NCBI GenBank assembly: GCA_021397835.1
Contig: JAJFZO010000234.1
Coordinates: 171,501 to 235,500 of the forward strand
DNA: 64,000 bases
Reading direction: 5' to 3'
Source of the DNA: Moringa oleifera
Lineage: Eukaryota; Streptophyta; Magnoliopsida; Brassicales; Moringaceae
Each line of letters starts with the position of its first letter. Positions within the stretch are counted from its first letter, which is position 1. This document shows positions 52,446 through 64,000 of the stretch, in pieces. The notes below the pieces were generated by a model. That model was given only the letters and a program-made list of their open reading frames with translations. It had not been told where the DNA came from and ran no database searches. Both the position numbers and the translations under genes were made by a program.

Positions 52446-53967
52446 ATGGTAACCATTAAAACTGATGAAATTAGTAATATTATCCATGAACGGATTAGGC
52501 AATATAATAGAGAAGTAAAGATTGTAAATACCTATACCATACTTCAAGTAGGTGATGACATATGCTCGTATTTATGGTCTTAATGAAGTATTGGCAGGTT
52601 AATTAGTAGAACTTGAAGAGGGTACAATAGGCATTTCCCTGAATTTAGAATCAAATAATGTTGGTGTTGTATTAATGGGTGACGGTTTAATGATACAATA
52701 GGGAAGTTCTGCCAAAGCAACAAGAAAAATTGTTCAGATACCCGTGAGTAAGGCTTATTTGGGTCATGTTATAAATGTCCCGGCTAAACCTATTGATGGT
52801 CGAGGTGAGATTTCAGCTTTTGAATCTCAGTTAATTGAATCTTCCGCTCTAGGTATTATTTTAAGATGTTTCGTATATGAGCCTCTTCAAATGAGACTTA
52901 TTGCTATTGATTCGATGATCCGTATAGGACGTGGGCAGCAAGAATTAATTATTAGGGATAGACCGGTAAAACAGCAGCAGCCACAGATACAATTCTCAAT
53001 CAACAAGGGCAAAATGTAATATGTTTTTATATAGCTATTGGTCAAAAAGCATCTTCTGTGGCTTAGGTAGTGACCATTTTCCAAAAAAAAGGGGCGATGG
53101 AATACATTATTATGGCAGCCAAAATGGCGGATTCTCCAGGTACATTACAATATCTTGCGCATTATATAGGAGTTGCTTTGGCTGAATATTTTATGTACCG
53201 TGAACAACACAGTTTAATCATTTATGATGATCCTTCCAAACAAGCACAGGCTTATCACCAAATGTCTCTTCTATTACGAAGACCACCTAGTCGTGAAGCT
53301 TATTTAGGAGATGTTTTTTATTTGCATTCATATCTTTTAGAAAGAGCCGCTAAATTTAGCTCTCACTTAGGTGAATGAAGTATGACTGCTTTACCAATAG
53401 TTGAGACCTAGTCGGGAGACATTTTGACTTATATTCCTACTACTGTAATTTCCATTATAGATGGACAAATATTCTTATTCGTCGTTCTATTCAATGCTGG
53501 AATCAGACTTGCTATTAATGTAGGTATTTTTTGTCTCTAGAGTTGGATCTGCAGCTCAAATTAAAGCTATAAAACAAGTAGCTGGCAAATTAAAATTGTA
53601 ATTGGCTCAATTTGTTGAATTAGAAGCCTTTGCGCAATTTGCTTTTGATCTTAGTAGAGCTACTTAGAATCAATTGGCAAGAGGTCAACGATTACGTGAG
53701 TTATTCCAACAATCCCAATCAGCCCTTCTTATGGTGGAAGAACAGATAATGACTATTTGTATCGAAACAAATGGTTATCTTGATTCATTAGAATTTGGAC
53801 AAGTAAGGAAATTTCTCATTTAGTTATGTACTTACTTAAAAATGAATAAATCTTAGTTCCAAGAAATCATATCCTCTATTAAGACATTCACTGAGGAAGC
53901 AGAAGCCATTTTGAAAGAAGCTATTTAAGAACGAATAGAACGTTTTCTACGTTAGGAATAATTATAA
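52446..53967 (+). pseudogene. atpA: atpA (arm B), ATP synthase CF1 alpha subunit
   Basis: Starts [17 protein letters not shown] and ends near 53967, 1.52 kb. Readable parts are [29 protein letters not shown] sequence (52744-53019) and [21 protein letters not shown] to AKFSSHLGE (53070-53378). Walker A is hit by a 4-base deletion (GATAGACCGGTAAAACA, 52958 onward), a different lesion from that in arm A. Several tryptophan-free glutamine codons are now TAG or TAA near the C-terminus. Confidence 0.94.
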
Positions 53968-54163
53968 ATAAATAAAAGAAATCAATCATTCTTAATCTTT
54001 ATTATTTAATTTAATTAATTTCATTTTCATTTAATGATGATATAAGTTTTTAAGTATTAAATAACTCTATAATATATATAAGTAAATATAACATAAGTAA
54101 GCATCTCGTATTCAAATCATTCAATATTTCTTTCTTGACATAGAAATATATATGGAAATAAAT

Positions 54164-54235
54164 TATGTCCAATAGGATTTGAACCTATACCAAAGGTTTA
54201 AAAGACCTCTATCCTATCCATTAGACAATGGACAC
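54164..54235 (-). tRNA. trnR-UCU: trnR-UCU (arm B), anticodon changed
   Basis: 72 bases; the minus-strand anticodon arm is GGTCTTTTAAACC, giving TTT where TCT is expected, the same middle-base change as in arm A. Acceptor ends GTGTCC and GGACATA have both lost their CpG. The T arm GGTTCAAATCC is normal. It is not expected to function. Confidence 0.9.
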
Positions 54236-54408
54236 CTTTCATTTCGATTTTTTTCGCATTTTTTTTTTACTTTACTATCTTTTGTTCGAAAAAAAAATAA
54301 AGAATATGTAAGACAATATTAGGAATTATGTATTAATTCACTTCAATGAAGTGAATTAATATATATTCAAATAGATGTTTTGTCTATAATATAGGATGAG
54401 CAATCTAA

Positions 54409-55178
54409 AGCTGGTAGCGAGAATCGAACCCGCATCATTGGCTTGGAAGGCTAGGGGTTATAGTCGACGTCGATTCATCATTTTTAACGTCTCTAATTCA
54501 AAACTGAACATGAAACTTTGGTTTCATTCTGCTCCTTTATGGAAGATGGATAAAGTCTCAGATATAACAAGACAGGACAAAATAAAAATGCAACCCATAA
54601 TATCTATGTTAGCTTTTCTATCTAAATACATTCAATTCAAAACAATTTGCTTTATAGATGATCCCTCTAGAAGAGAGAGATTATAACAATCTTTCTAGTT
54701 ACTCCGTTCTCTATTTCTATTTAATAGAATCCTTAGGAAAAGTATTTTGTTTCCACCGAGCTAAAACAATATGTCGATGTCTCTAGTAAAATAAAGTTAT
54801 CGTTTATTAGTTATTTTGCTCAAAATTTTTCTATACAAAACAAAAATTGAATTAATGGTTTAGTTACGATTAGAAAAAAATTTTTCTATCTTTATCCATG
54901 GATCCTTTTCTCATACTTATTCAATTGAAAATAGTGATCCAATCAAAAATTATGTTCTGTAATTTCATAATCTAATTAATTTTTTAATTTATAATTGACT
55001 CTTGGATACAAATCACGAGAATATATACTCTTCCTCAAATTTTTTATTAAAAGGTAAAACATTAAATCCTTTTAAGAAATAAATTTTTTAATTGTAAGAT
55101 GAACCAAATCAAAGGACTCCTTAACTATTAGGGGCTTAATAAAACGAATCAAACTTTTACCACTAAAACTATACCCGC
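54409..55178 (-). tRNA. trnG-UCC: trnG-UCC with group II intron, degraded
   Basis: The 5' exon is 55155-55178 (24 bases, one extra A) and the 3' exon 54409-54456 (48 bases, CCTTCCAAGCC carrying TCC). The intron, 54457-55154, is about 0.7 kb as usual. The insertion in the 5' exon and changes in the acceptor 3' strand (CTACCAGCT) disturb the fold. The 96-codon open frame at 54396-54686 overlaps it by chance. Confidence 0.9.
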
Positions 55179-56082
55179 TACATTGCGATTATTGTACATA
55201 AAAGGACCTCTTGTCGAACAAGGTAATTGAACGTAATCAAAATAAAATAGAATAAAAAAAATCCTAAAAATTAAAATATTAACACGTTTTGTCAATAGAT
55301 CTAATGAAATTAGTAAAAGAGGGCTCATTTGAGTTATTTACTTTAATAACGAAATAAAATAAGAAGGTCCTTTTTTTTTTTCTTTTGTTGGAAGAATTTT
55401 GATAGATGGGGCCTAGCAAAAGAGCTTAATTCATAACATAAAAATGCATTGACAAGAATCCATTTTTTTTAATACATTTAAAGATATTTTTTTATATTTA
55501 AAGATATTTTTTTTAGAAAAAATATAATAAAATTTATTATACAATAATTTATTATAAAATAAATAATATAATATAATATAAAAATAAAAATGTATTATAT
55601 TATTAATATATTATAATTAAGATTTTCTTTTATTTTAATAAATGTAAATAAAAAATAAAATAAAAAAGAAAATAAATGATATTTTGATTCTTTATCACAA
55701 ACATATTTTTTTATTTCAAATAAAAAAATGAATCATTTTAGCTGTGATTCAGTGGTATGATTTGATTCATTGTACAAAAAAAAAAAAAGGCCCGGCTAGG
55801 CACTGACCAGGACAGACTGTGGAAATAAAAAAAGACCCTTTTTGAACGAGACAAAATCAAAAAGACATTCTTTTTTTTATATGTTTATTTGACATATCTT
55901 TTTCGAGCCTTTTCTTTATCTAAATGAAATTTTTTATAAGAGTTATATATATATATATATATATATTGTATACAATTAATAGTCCATGCAAAAAAAAAAA
56001 AGTATCAAAAAAGTAAAGAAGGGCTTTTTTTTAAGCATTACTTTTTGTGTAATGTAAGATAGTACTTATCCTTTTTCAATTA
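55179..56082. other. trnG-trnS-GCU spacer
   Basis: About 0.9 kb, very AT-rich, with poly-A/T runs, an ATAAT-rich stretch (55540-55610) and a TA run at 55945-55967. No gene. Confidence 0.75.
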
Positions 56083-56170
56083 GAAGAGATGGCTGAGTGG
56101 ACTAAAGGGTCGGATTGCTAATCCGTTGTACGAGTTATTTGTACCGAGTGTTCGAATCCCTCTGTTTTCG
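56083..56170 (+). tRNA. trnS-GCU: trnS-GCU, degraded plastid copy
   Basis: 88 bases, class II tRNA with a long variable arm. The anticodon arm CGGATTGCTAATCCG (GCT) is intact. The acceptor end is changed (GAAGAGAT against CTGTTTTCG), so the first pairs fail, and the D-arm end reads AAAGGGTCGG. It lies next to psbI on the opposite strand, as usual. Confidence 0.92.
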
Positions 56171-56260
56171 TTTCTTTTTTGATGATGCAGAATTGAAATA
56201 GATAAAATCCTAATAATATTATAATATTTATAAAAATCAAGCAAGAAAATCCTTATTTTT

Positions 56261-56808
<548 letters not shown>

Positions 56809-56992
56809 TCATCGAAAACTTATAGCAACTTTTCAAACAAAGGCTAACAAAAAAAATAGAACAGGTATTACTAGCATAACATCTACAATTGGACTCAAAA
56901 AGCATCGGCCTTGGGCAATTTGACGAATAAAAAACTATTCAAAAAAAGGCAGAATTAAAACAGATACAAATCAATTTAAATATATTAAGCAT
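56809..56992 (-). pseudogene. psbK: psbK, photosystem II small subunit K
   Basis: Start ATGCTTAATATATTTAAATT at 56992 and stop TGA at 56809-56811; 184 bases against 186. The mature part is recognisable (LPKADAF-like sequence, then NTCYT and LFFL-like helix) but a net two-base loss shifts the frame. PsbK is made as a precursor and gives a single-helix PSII subunit. Confidence 0.9.
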
Positions 56993-57338
56993 AACAAATA
57001 TTTTACTCTTGCAAATAATTTGATTTTGATTGAGTTATTAATATGTTATTGATATAAGGTCCAAATGAAGAAAGGAAAGTAAAGTAAAGTAAAAAATACT
57101 TCTTTGAACTGACCTAATAAAAAATCCTTCCATTCTCACAAGAGAATAGAATAAATTATACTTTCATACAATATCTTAATTGAATTATATGTAATGATCA
57201 ATAAATTCGGTTTCATTTTATATCTACACGTGTCAAAATCCTAACACCAATCTAATTTATTTCATAGATATTTGGGTTAGAATTGACGAACAACTGCTAA
57301 CAATATTAGTCTTTATTAGTGTTGAATAGAAATCTAAA
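56993..57338. other. psbK-trnQ spacer
   Basis: About 350 bases of AT-rich spacer with no gene. Confidence 0.7.
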
Positions 57339-57410
57339 TGGGGCGTAGCCAAGTGGTAAGGCAATGGGTCTTGGTCCCCCTATTTGGAGGTTCGAATCCT
57401 TCCATCCTAG
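57339..57410 (+). tRNA. trnQ-UUG: trnQ-UUG, degraded plastid copy
   Basis: 72 bases starting TGGGGCGTAGCCAAGTGG. The anticodon loop TCTTGGT keeps TTG. The anticodon stem and acceptor have several transitions (ATGGG against CCCCC; 3' end CCATCCTAG). It lies between psbK and rps16, as usual. Confidence 0.92.
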
Positions 57411-57887
57411 AGTGTAGATTACATATTATTCTTTTTGAACAACTTTCTGTTTAAGAGTAAAATATTGGAGAGAATGTGATTCTTATATCTAATTTTCTAA
57501 GATTCAGGGGGAAGAAAGATTTCTTTTTCACCACTTGAATCGAGTTCAAATAACATCTACCTGTGATCCGGTTAAGGTGGAGACATAGGTTACAAGAGTT
57601 GGAATTCAAAAATATATATATTATTAAATAAATAGTTAAATTTATTTATTGATATAAATATGTATTTTTCATTCATACAATGAAATAAGCATTGCATTTA
57701 TACAATAAAATATGAAATTTATTTGAATTCTTACTGAAACTTTTTCTTCATAAATTCTCTATCTTGTTCATATTTCATATATAAATAGAGGGAAAAAGTA
57801 TAGATTACTATGTACCGATCAAACAATGACTATTCATAATTGCATAATTGAATCAATTACATACTAGTTCCAAACTAGAGGAATGTT
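57411..57887. other. trnQ-rps16 spacer
   Basis: About 480 bases of AT-rich spacer, no gene. Confidence 0.7.
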
Positions 57888-59042
57888 ATGGTAAAACTTC
57901 ATTTGAAACGATGTGATAGAAAGCAATGTACGACTTGAATTGAAGGACATGATCTGCTGTGGATTTTTACATCCACCACTTTACTTTATACAGGAATAAA
58001 GGTGCTCTTAGCTTGAGATTCTTTATTCTGTTCCACTAGAATCCTAATTTTTCTTAGGTTCTAATGTAAAAAATAGTACAGGATGAAGCTCTAAGAGAAA
58101 GTTTTTACTCCTTTCTCAAGGGGTAAGGATCTAGGGTTAGTGCCAACCAATAAGTTAGAACAACTTCGTAAGTATTTTTTTTTTTATGTAGAAATTGAAG
58201 GGATCCATTTCAAACAATTTTTCAAATCTACAAGGAAAATTTATTGAAATTACGAAAAACTCTCGATCTAAAGTGTATGATGGGTGAATCAAGCGTTCAT
58301 ATAATTTTTTGATAGAAAGAAATCATAAACAAAAAAGGGGCTTGTTGCTGCCATTTTTAAAATGATTAAAAATCGCCAAAACCCATTGATTCAAAGCAAG
58401 GATAAAGGATCCCAAAACAAGGGAATACCATTTTGTTTTCAATTGTCTCAACAACTAGATCACAATGAAGAATTAAAATCAAATCAAAAAGAGACAAACA
58501 AAAAGGGGGTTAGAGACTACTCAATAAATGAAATGCCTAAGGGTTTTCTGTTGACCTATTTGAGACTTATTCAACTTGAGTTATGAGAGTATGAATACTT
58601 TTTTGTTTCTTTTTCTAAAAAAAAAAAGAAGAAAAAGAATTTTGGACTTAAATGCCTAATTGATTTGGTCTTTTATGAATATATTTGACATTCTAATTTT
58701 ATACATAGACAGAAACTCATTTCTAATCATAATCATTTTTTTCTCGAGCCGTATGAGGAGAAACCCTCTTATATGTTTCTATGGGGTAGTATTCATCTAC
58801 ATCTATCCCAATGAGCCATTTATCGAATCATTACAATTGATGTTCGATCCCAAAGAGAAGGAATGGATCTTTAGAAATTGGGATTTTATGATTCAATAAA
58901 TAATGAAACCTATTTAAATGTTCCTACTATTTTATATTTCCTTGAAAAAGGCACTCAATCTATAGGAACTGTTCATGATATTTCAAAGAAGGTAGGAGTT
59001 TTTATGAAACTTAGTGTTAATCAAACGAAATTAAATCACTGA
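57888..59042 (+). pseudogene. rps16: rps16, small ribosomal subunit protein S16, two exons
   Basis: Exon 1 is 57888-57927 (MVKLHLKRCDRKQ; 40 bases, the usual length). A group II intron starts GTACGACTTG at 57928, where the family has GTGCGAC. Exon 2 is about 58810-59042, with IDVRSQREG-like sequence, then [20 protein letters not shown] and QTKLNH, stop. Frame changes and stops occur near the exon 2 start and at 58897. The open frame at 58362-58586 is intronic. Confidence 0.92.
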
Positions 59043-60044
59043 AATACAAAAAAAAGAGTGGTGAATGACTTATATATAGCTTTGTATAAAAAATTCTTCA
59101 CTCTTTCCCCCCTCTTTTCCTTTATTCATACCTATTTATTTTTCCAAATTTAGTATTCCTACTAGAGAATATTGTGTTCTATAATGTGAAAATTTTATTT
59201 TACAAAAATTAATTTTATTGATATAATTTTGTTGGTATAAAATACATAGAAAAAATAAATGAAAAAATTGGTTGAAAAAATATCAAATTTTTTTTACATT
59301 ACCCTCACTGGGGTGATTTTCTTTCATTGTAAAAGTATTAACAACTAAGAAAATAAGGGATTAAGCTTGTTTTTCTTTTATTATACAAGGGATAGAGTCT
59401 GTAAGACCACAACTGATCCTGAAAGGACTAAATGGAAAAAACAACATGTCGTATCAATGGAGAATTTAGATAACATATTTCTTTCTTTCCGGAATGGTAC
59501 AAACTTGTGTTTGAATTATCGGTGCAGAACAAAATGAAATGAATTTAAAGTTGGGTCGAGTGAATAAATGGATGAAACTATAAGACCCCAGTTAGAGGGA
59601 AACAAAAAGCAATAAGCTTTTGTTTATAATTTGAATGATTACTCAATCTAATTAAATGTTAAAAATATATTAGTGCCTAATACGGGAAGGACTTTTCTCA
59701 TGACTGGATTCTCAATTTTTTGAATGAGTCCTAATTATTAGTTTTTTCCTATTATGGGTTAGAGATGAATGTGTAGAAGAAGCAGCATATTGATAAAGAA
59801 AAAATATATATTTCCAAAATCAAAAGAGTGATTGAGTTGAAAAAATAAAGGATTTCTAATCATCTTCCTTATAAGCAACATAAATCAATTAGATAGAAAA
59901 AAGAGGGTAGGGAATTCATTGATGAGTTTACCTGTTTTCGAGGTATCTATTCCTTTCTTACTATAATACCTTGTTTCGACTCTATCACACTATGTATCAT
60001 TTGATAACCCAATAAACACCCGTTCAAATCGAATTTCAATTGAA
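59043..60044. other. rps16-trnK spacer and start of trnK intron
   Basis: The part from about 59395 (AAGACCACAACTGATCCTGA) is the trnK-UUU group II intron upstream of matK. The 5' exon of trnK (GGGTTGCTAACTC-type sequence) is not found, so it has been lost together with the intron start. 59043-59394 is AT-rich spacer. Confidence 0.7.
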
Positions 60045-61549
60045 ATGGAGGAATTTTAAGTATATTTAGAGCTAGATAGATCTCGATAACATGACTTCTT
60101 ATATTCAAATATTTTTCAGGAGTATATTTATGCACTTGCTCATGATCATAGTTTAAATATAAATAAATCCGTTTTGTTGGAAAATTTGAGTTATGACAAT
60201 AAATCTAGTTCAATAATTATGAAAAATTTAATTTTTTGAATGTATCAACAGAGTCATTTGATTATGTTCGCTAATGATTCTAACCAAAATCCATTTTTTT
60301 ATCACAATGATAATTTCTATTATCAAATGATATCAGCGGTATTTGCAGTGATTACGAAAATTTCATTTTCCTTAATATTAGTATGTGCCTTAAAAGGAAA
60401 AGAACTAGCAAAATCTCATAATTTACAATCAATTCATTCAATATTTTGCTTTTTAGAGGACAAATTTTCACATTTAAATTATGTATTAGATGTACCAATA
60501 CGTTACCCCATCCATCTGGAAATCTTGGTTCAACCCCTTCATTTCTGGGAAAAAGATGCCTTTTTATTGCATTTATTACGATTCTGTCTCTACGAGTATT
60601 GTAATTGGAAGAGTCTTATTACTCCAAAGAAATATTTTTCTAATCCAAGGTTTTTCTTGTTCTTATATAATTCTCATGTATGTGAGTACGAATTCATATT
60701 ATTTTTTCTCCGTAACCAATCTTCTCGTTTATGATCAACATCTTCTAGAGTCCTTCTTGAGCAAATTTTTTTCTATAGAAAAATAAAAAATCTTATAAAA
60801 ACCTTTGTTAATGGTTTTTAGGACATCTTATACTTGTTCAAGGATCCTTTCATGCATTATGTTAGATATCAAGGAAAATCCATTTTTGCTTCAAAAGTTA
60901 CGCCTTTTCTGATGAATAAATGGAAATATTACTTTGTCAATTTATGGTAATCTCTTTTTTACATGTGATCTTAATCGTAAAGGGTCCGTATAAACCATTT
61001 ATCCAAAGATTATCTAGACTTTTTAGGCTATTTTTTAAGTTTGCGATTTAATCCGTTAGTGGCACGGAGCCAAATGCTAGAAAACTCATTTATAATAGAT
61101 AATGCTATAGAGAAGTTTGATACAAAAATTCCAATTATTCCTATGATTGGATCATTGGCTAAAACGAGATTTTGTAATACATTAGGGCATCCCATTAGTA
61201 AGCTGACCTAGGCCGATCATCATATTCTAATATTATAGATCAATTTATGCGTATATGTAGAAATCTTTCTCATTATCATAACGGATCCTCTAAAAAAAGG
61301 AATTTGTATCGGATAAAATATATGCTTCGACTTTCTTGTGTTAAAACTTTGGCTCGTAAACATAAAAGCACTGTATCCATTTTTTTAAAAAGGTTAAGTT
61401 CAGACTTTTTAGAAGAATTCTTTACCGAGGAAGAACAAGTTCTTTCTTTTATCATTCTAAGATCTTTTTTTGCTTCACGAAAGTTATATAGAGGGCATAT
61501 TTGGTATTTGAATATTATTTATATCAATGATTTGATCAATCATGAATGA
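60045..61549 (+). pseudogene. matK: matK, group II intron maturase
   Basis: Start ATGGAGGAATTTTAA (codon 5 CAA is TAA) and stop TGA at 61547-61549 after INDLINHE; about 1.5 kb, near full length. Readable parts are [19 protein letters not shown] (60240 onward), [20 protein letters not shown] and, in the X domain, [16 protein letters not shown] through [15 protein letters not shown] (61247-61549). Frameshifts and stops separate them. MatK splices plastid group II introns. It is nested in the trnK intron. Confidence 0.95.
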
Positions 61550-61852
61550 TTTGGTTATGGGACCGTGTAGTGTAAATGGAAATTTTTCATAAATGATAAA
61601 GAGATAACAAAAAATGCATTCATTTCTATTACTATTATTAAATGTTCATACAGTAAGGATAAGAAAAGAAGAATAAGGTTGATTAACTGAGTATTTAATT
61701 CGAATTCAGTTTAGGGAAGAAAATGAGTTTTCCATGCATACATAGAGAAAGCCGTGTGCAACAAAAAATGCAAGCATGGTTTAGGGAGGGATTTTATTAC
61801 CTTTACTTATACCTATTTTGTTTCATTTTAACAAATAAATTATCTACTCCAT

Positions 61853-61887
61853 CCGACTAGTTTCGAGTTTGAAGCCTGAGCAACCCA
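61853..61887 (+). pseudogene. trnK-UUU: trnK-UUU 3' exon, degraded
   Basis: 35 bases from CCGACTAG to CAACCCA at the expected distance after matK. The T arm is broken (GAGTTTGAAGCCTGAG where the family has a G-rich/C-rich stem). With the 5' exon missing, no tRNA can form. Confidence 0.87.
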
Positions 61888-62042
61888 TTACATTATTATT
61901 ATCTTATTGAAATGATATTCATACATTAAATGTATGGATATAAATATGCATTCCACTTTTGTTTTGTAACTCACTTCATTCATTCAAAAAAGATGTTGAT
62001 GAATCTAGATAGATAAGATCATAGATATATATTTGACATTGG

Positions 62043-62072
62043 TTAATATGGGTGTATAAGTCATTTTATATT
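62043..62072 (+). promoter_or_regulatory. Relic psbA promoter
   Basis: The -35 reads TTAATA (62043-62048; family TTGACA), followed after 18 bases by -10 TATATT (62067-62072; family TATACT), with the internal TATA-like GTATAAG between. A second TTGACA lies just upstream at 62033-62038. It is about 85 bases before the psbA start. Confidence 0.7.
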
Positions 62073-62158
62073 GTTAAATAACAAGCTCTCATATTTTTAT
62101 TTCTGGAGAATTTGTGTGCTTGGGAATCCTTGATGATTAAATAAACCAAGATTTTACC

Positions 62159-63210
<1,052 letters not shown>

Positions 63211-63249
63211 GACTTTAGTTTGGTCTTAGTATAGACTTGTTTTTGAAAA

Positions 63250-63306
63250 TAAAGGAGCAATAATCAACTTCTTCTTTTCTCAAGAAGGTTGGTATTGCTC
63301 CTTTAT
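63250..63306 (+). terminator. psbA 3' stem-loop (arm B)
   Basis: AAAGGAGCAATAATCAACTTC pairs with GAAGGTTGGTATTGCTCCTTT around a TTCTCAA-type loop, 40 bases after the stop. It is the same 3' UTR hairpin as at 18739-18795, and better preserved. Confidence 0.85.
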
Positions 63307-63610
63307 TTAGTTATTTAGTAGTTTTTTTATATAATATAAAGTTTTTTTGACTTCAACATTAAACATTAAATAAGAAAAAAATTTATGAGATTGTTTTAGT
63401 ATTATACTTTTGTTATCTACTATTTTTTTTAGAAAAAAAGTTTTTTACTAATCTTTTTGTGAAGTTATCATTTAACGTACATTAAAAAAAAAGTTGGAAT
63501 TGTCTGCCTATTCCTATATAGAAATTGCAGTTTTTTTTTTTATTTTTCATTTCATTTGTTCTGTAAAGTAATTTTCTAAATAAAAAAAGGGTAGTGGTAA
63601 AGTAGTACGG

Positions 63611-63684
63611 GCAGATGTAGCCAATGGATCAAAACAATGGATTATGAATCCACCATGGACGGGTTTAATTCCCATTGTTCACCC
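63611..63684 (+). tRNA. trnH-GUG: trnH (arm B), heavily degraded
   Basis: 74 bases, one short (CCAATGG for CCAAGTGG). The anticodon reads ATG, as in arm A. Former CpG sites have all gone: GCAGATG at the start, and CCCATTGTTCACCC at the end where the family has three CG pairs. It shows about nine differences against two in the arm A copy. Confidence 0.9.
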
Positions 63685-63713
63685 ATAATAACTATTAACT
63701 AGTTATAATAACT

Positions 63714-63798
63714 AATATTTTCACTTTTGTATTAAGCTTATCAATTTTTCTTAATAAACGATTTGCTACAAAATGATTTTTTTTAGTGAATGTGTCAC
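63714..63798 (-). pseudogene. rps19: rps19 5' fragment (arm B)
   Basis: Minus-strand GTGACACATTCACTAAAA start at 63798, then the [14 protein letters not shown] part, and the same truncated end as the arm A copy at 18223-18300. The shared end suggests the donor plastome's IR boundary. Confidence 0.82.
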
Positions 63799-63853
63799 AA
63801 TTAATTAACTCTTATTTTTTTAAAAGACGAAGAAAGAAATTCTATTTTCTCTC

Positions 63854-64000
63854 CTATTTACTATGGCAACAAAGAATCAAATTATCATTATATTTATTCC
63901 TTTTTCTACTTATTCTTCCAAGTGTAGGATAACCTAAGTGGTTGCGAGTTTTTTTCTACCAATTAGAGCCTTCCCTTCACCACCTCTAGGGGATGGTCTA
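63854..64000 (-). pseudogene. rpl2: rpl2 3' end (arm B), cut by window edge
   Basis: Minus strand from the edge reads the PIG-K and HPRG-type region through NKYNDNLIL to a TAG at 63854-63856. It keeps the C-terminal end that is partly deleted in arm A. CGC/CGT arginine codons of the basic tail have become TGT and CAT. Confidence 0.88.

Noticed and set aside
55540..55610. ATAAT-rich stretch as an origin of replication
   Set aside because: Ordinary AT-rich spacer decay between trnG and trnS; no conserved origin elements can be shown.
59043..59394. trnK-UUU 5' exon
   Set aside because: Searched for the GGGTTGCTAACTC start and the GTGCGACT intron start upstream of 59395; neither is present, so I do not call it.

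Overview
The window is a plant plastid genome fragment that no longer works as one. Almost every gene of an angiosperm (eudicot-like) plastome's inverted repeat (IR) and first third of the large single copy (LSC) is recognisable in its usual order, including introns in rpl2, ndhB, atpF, rpoC1, rps16, trnA, trnI, trnG and trnK. Essentially every protein gene carries in-frame stops, frameshifts or deletions, several tRNAs have mispaired stems or altered anticodons, and the rRNAs have large deletions. Many changes are C-to-T or G-to-A, often at former CpG sites. I therefore read it as old nuclear plastid DNA (a NUPT) rather than a functional chloroplast genome; a mitochondrial copy is less likely.

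Layout. 1-18.3 kb is an IR copy: trnN, trnR-ACG, rrn5, rrn4.5, rrn23, trnA, trnI-GAU, rrn16, trnV, rps12 3' end, rps7, ndhB, trnL-CAA, ycf15, ycf2, trnI-CAU, rpl23, rpl2 and a truncated rps19. 18.3-36.6 kb (arm A) is the LSC start in the standard direction: trnH, psbA 3' end, [8-9 kb missing], trnR-UCU, atpA, atpF, [atpH-atpI-rps2 missing], rpoC2, rpoC1, rpoB, trnC, petN, psbM. 36.6-64 kb (arm B) is the same LSC region in the opposite direction: psbD 5' part, a piece of rpoC2, a 3.5-kb piece of ycf2, rpoC1 3' part, rpoC2 again, rps2, atpI, atpH, atpF, atpA, trnR-UCU, trnG, trnS-GCU, psbI, psbK, trnQ, rps16, matK/trnK, psbA, trnH, rps19 and rpl2, which runs off the right edge.

The window is thus a large imperfect palindrome of plastid sequence. 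The two arms have lost different genes, so between them nearly all of the region is represented. They also seem to share a frameshifting 28-bp deletion in atpF exon 1 and two anticodon changes (trnH and trnR-UCU), which hints that they were duplicated after the plastid DNA had begun to decay. Several breakpoints lie at short microhomologies.

I found no mobile element, CRISPR array, bacterial operon or new gene system. The value of the window is as a record of plastid DNA decay and rearrangement. Comparisons to usual gene lengths and sequences rest on knowledge of plastid gene families, not on an alignment run here.
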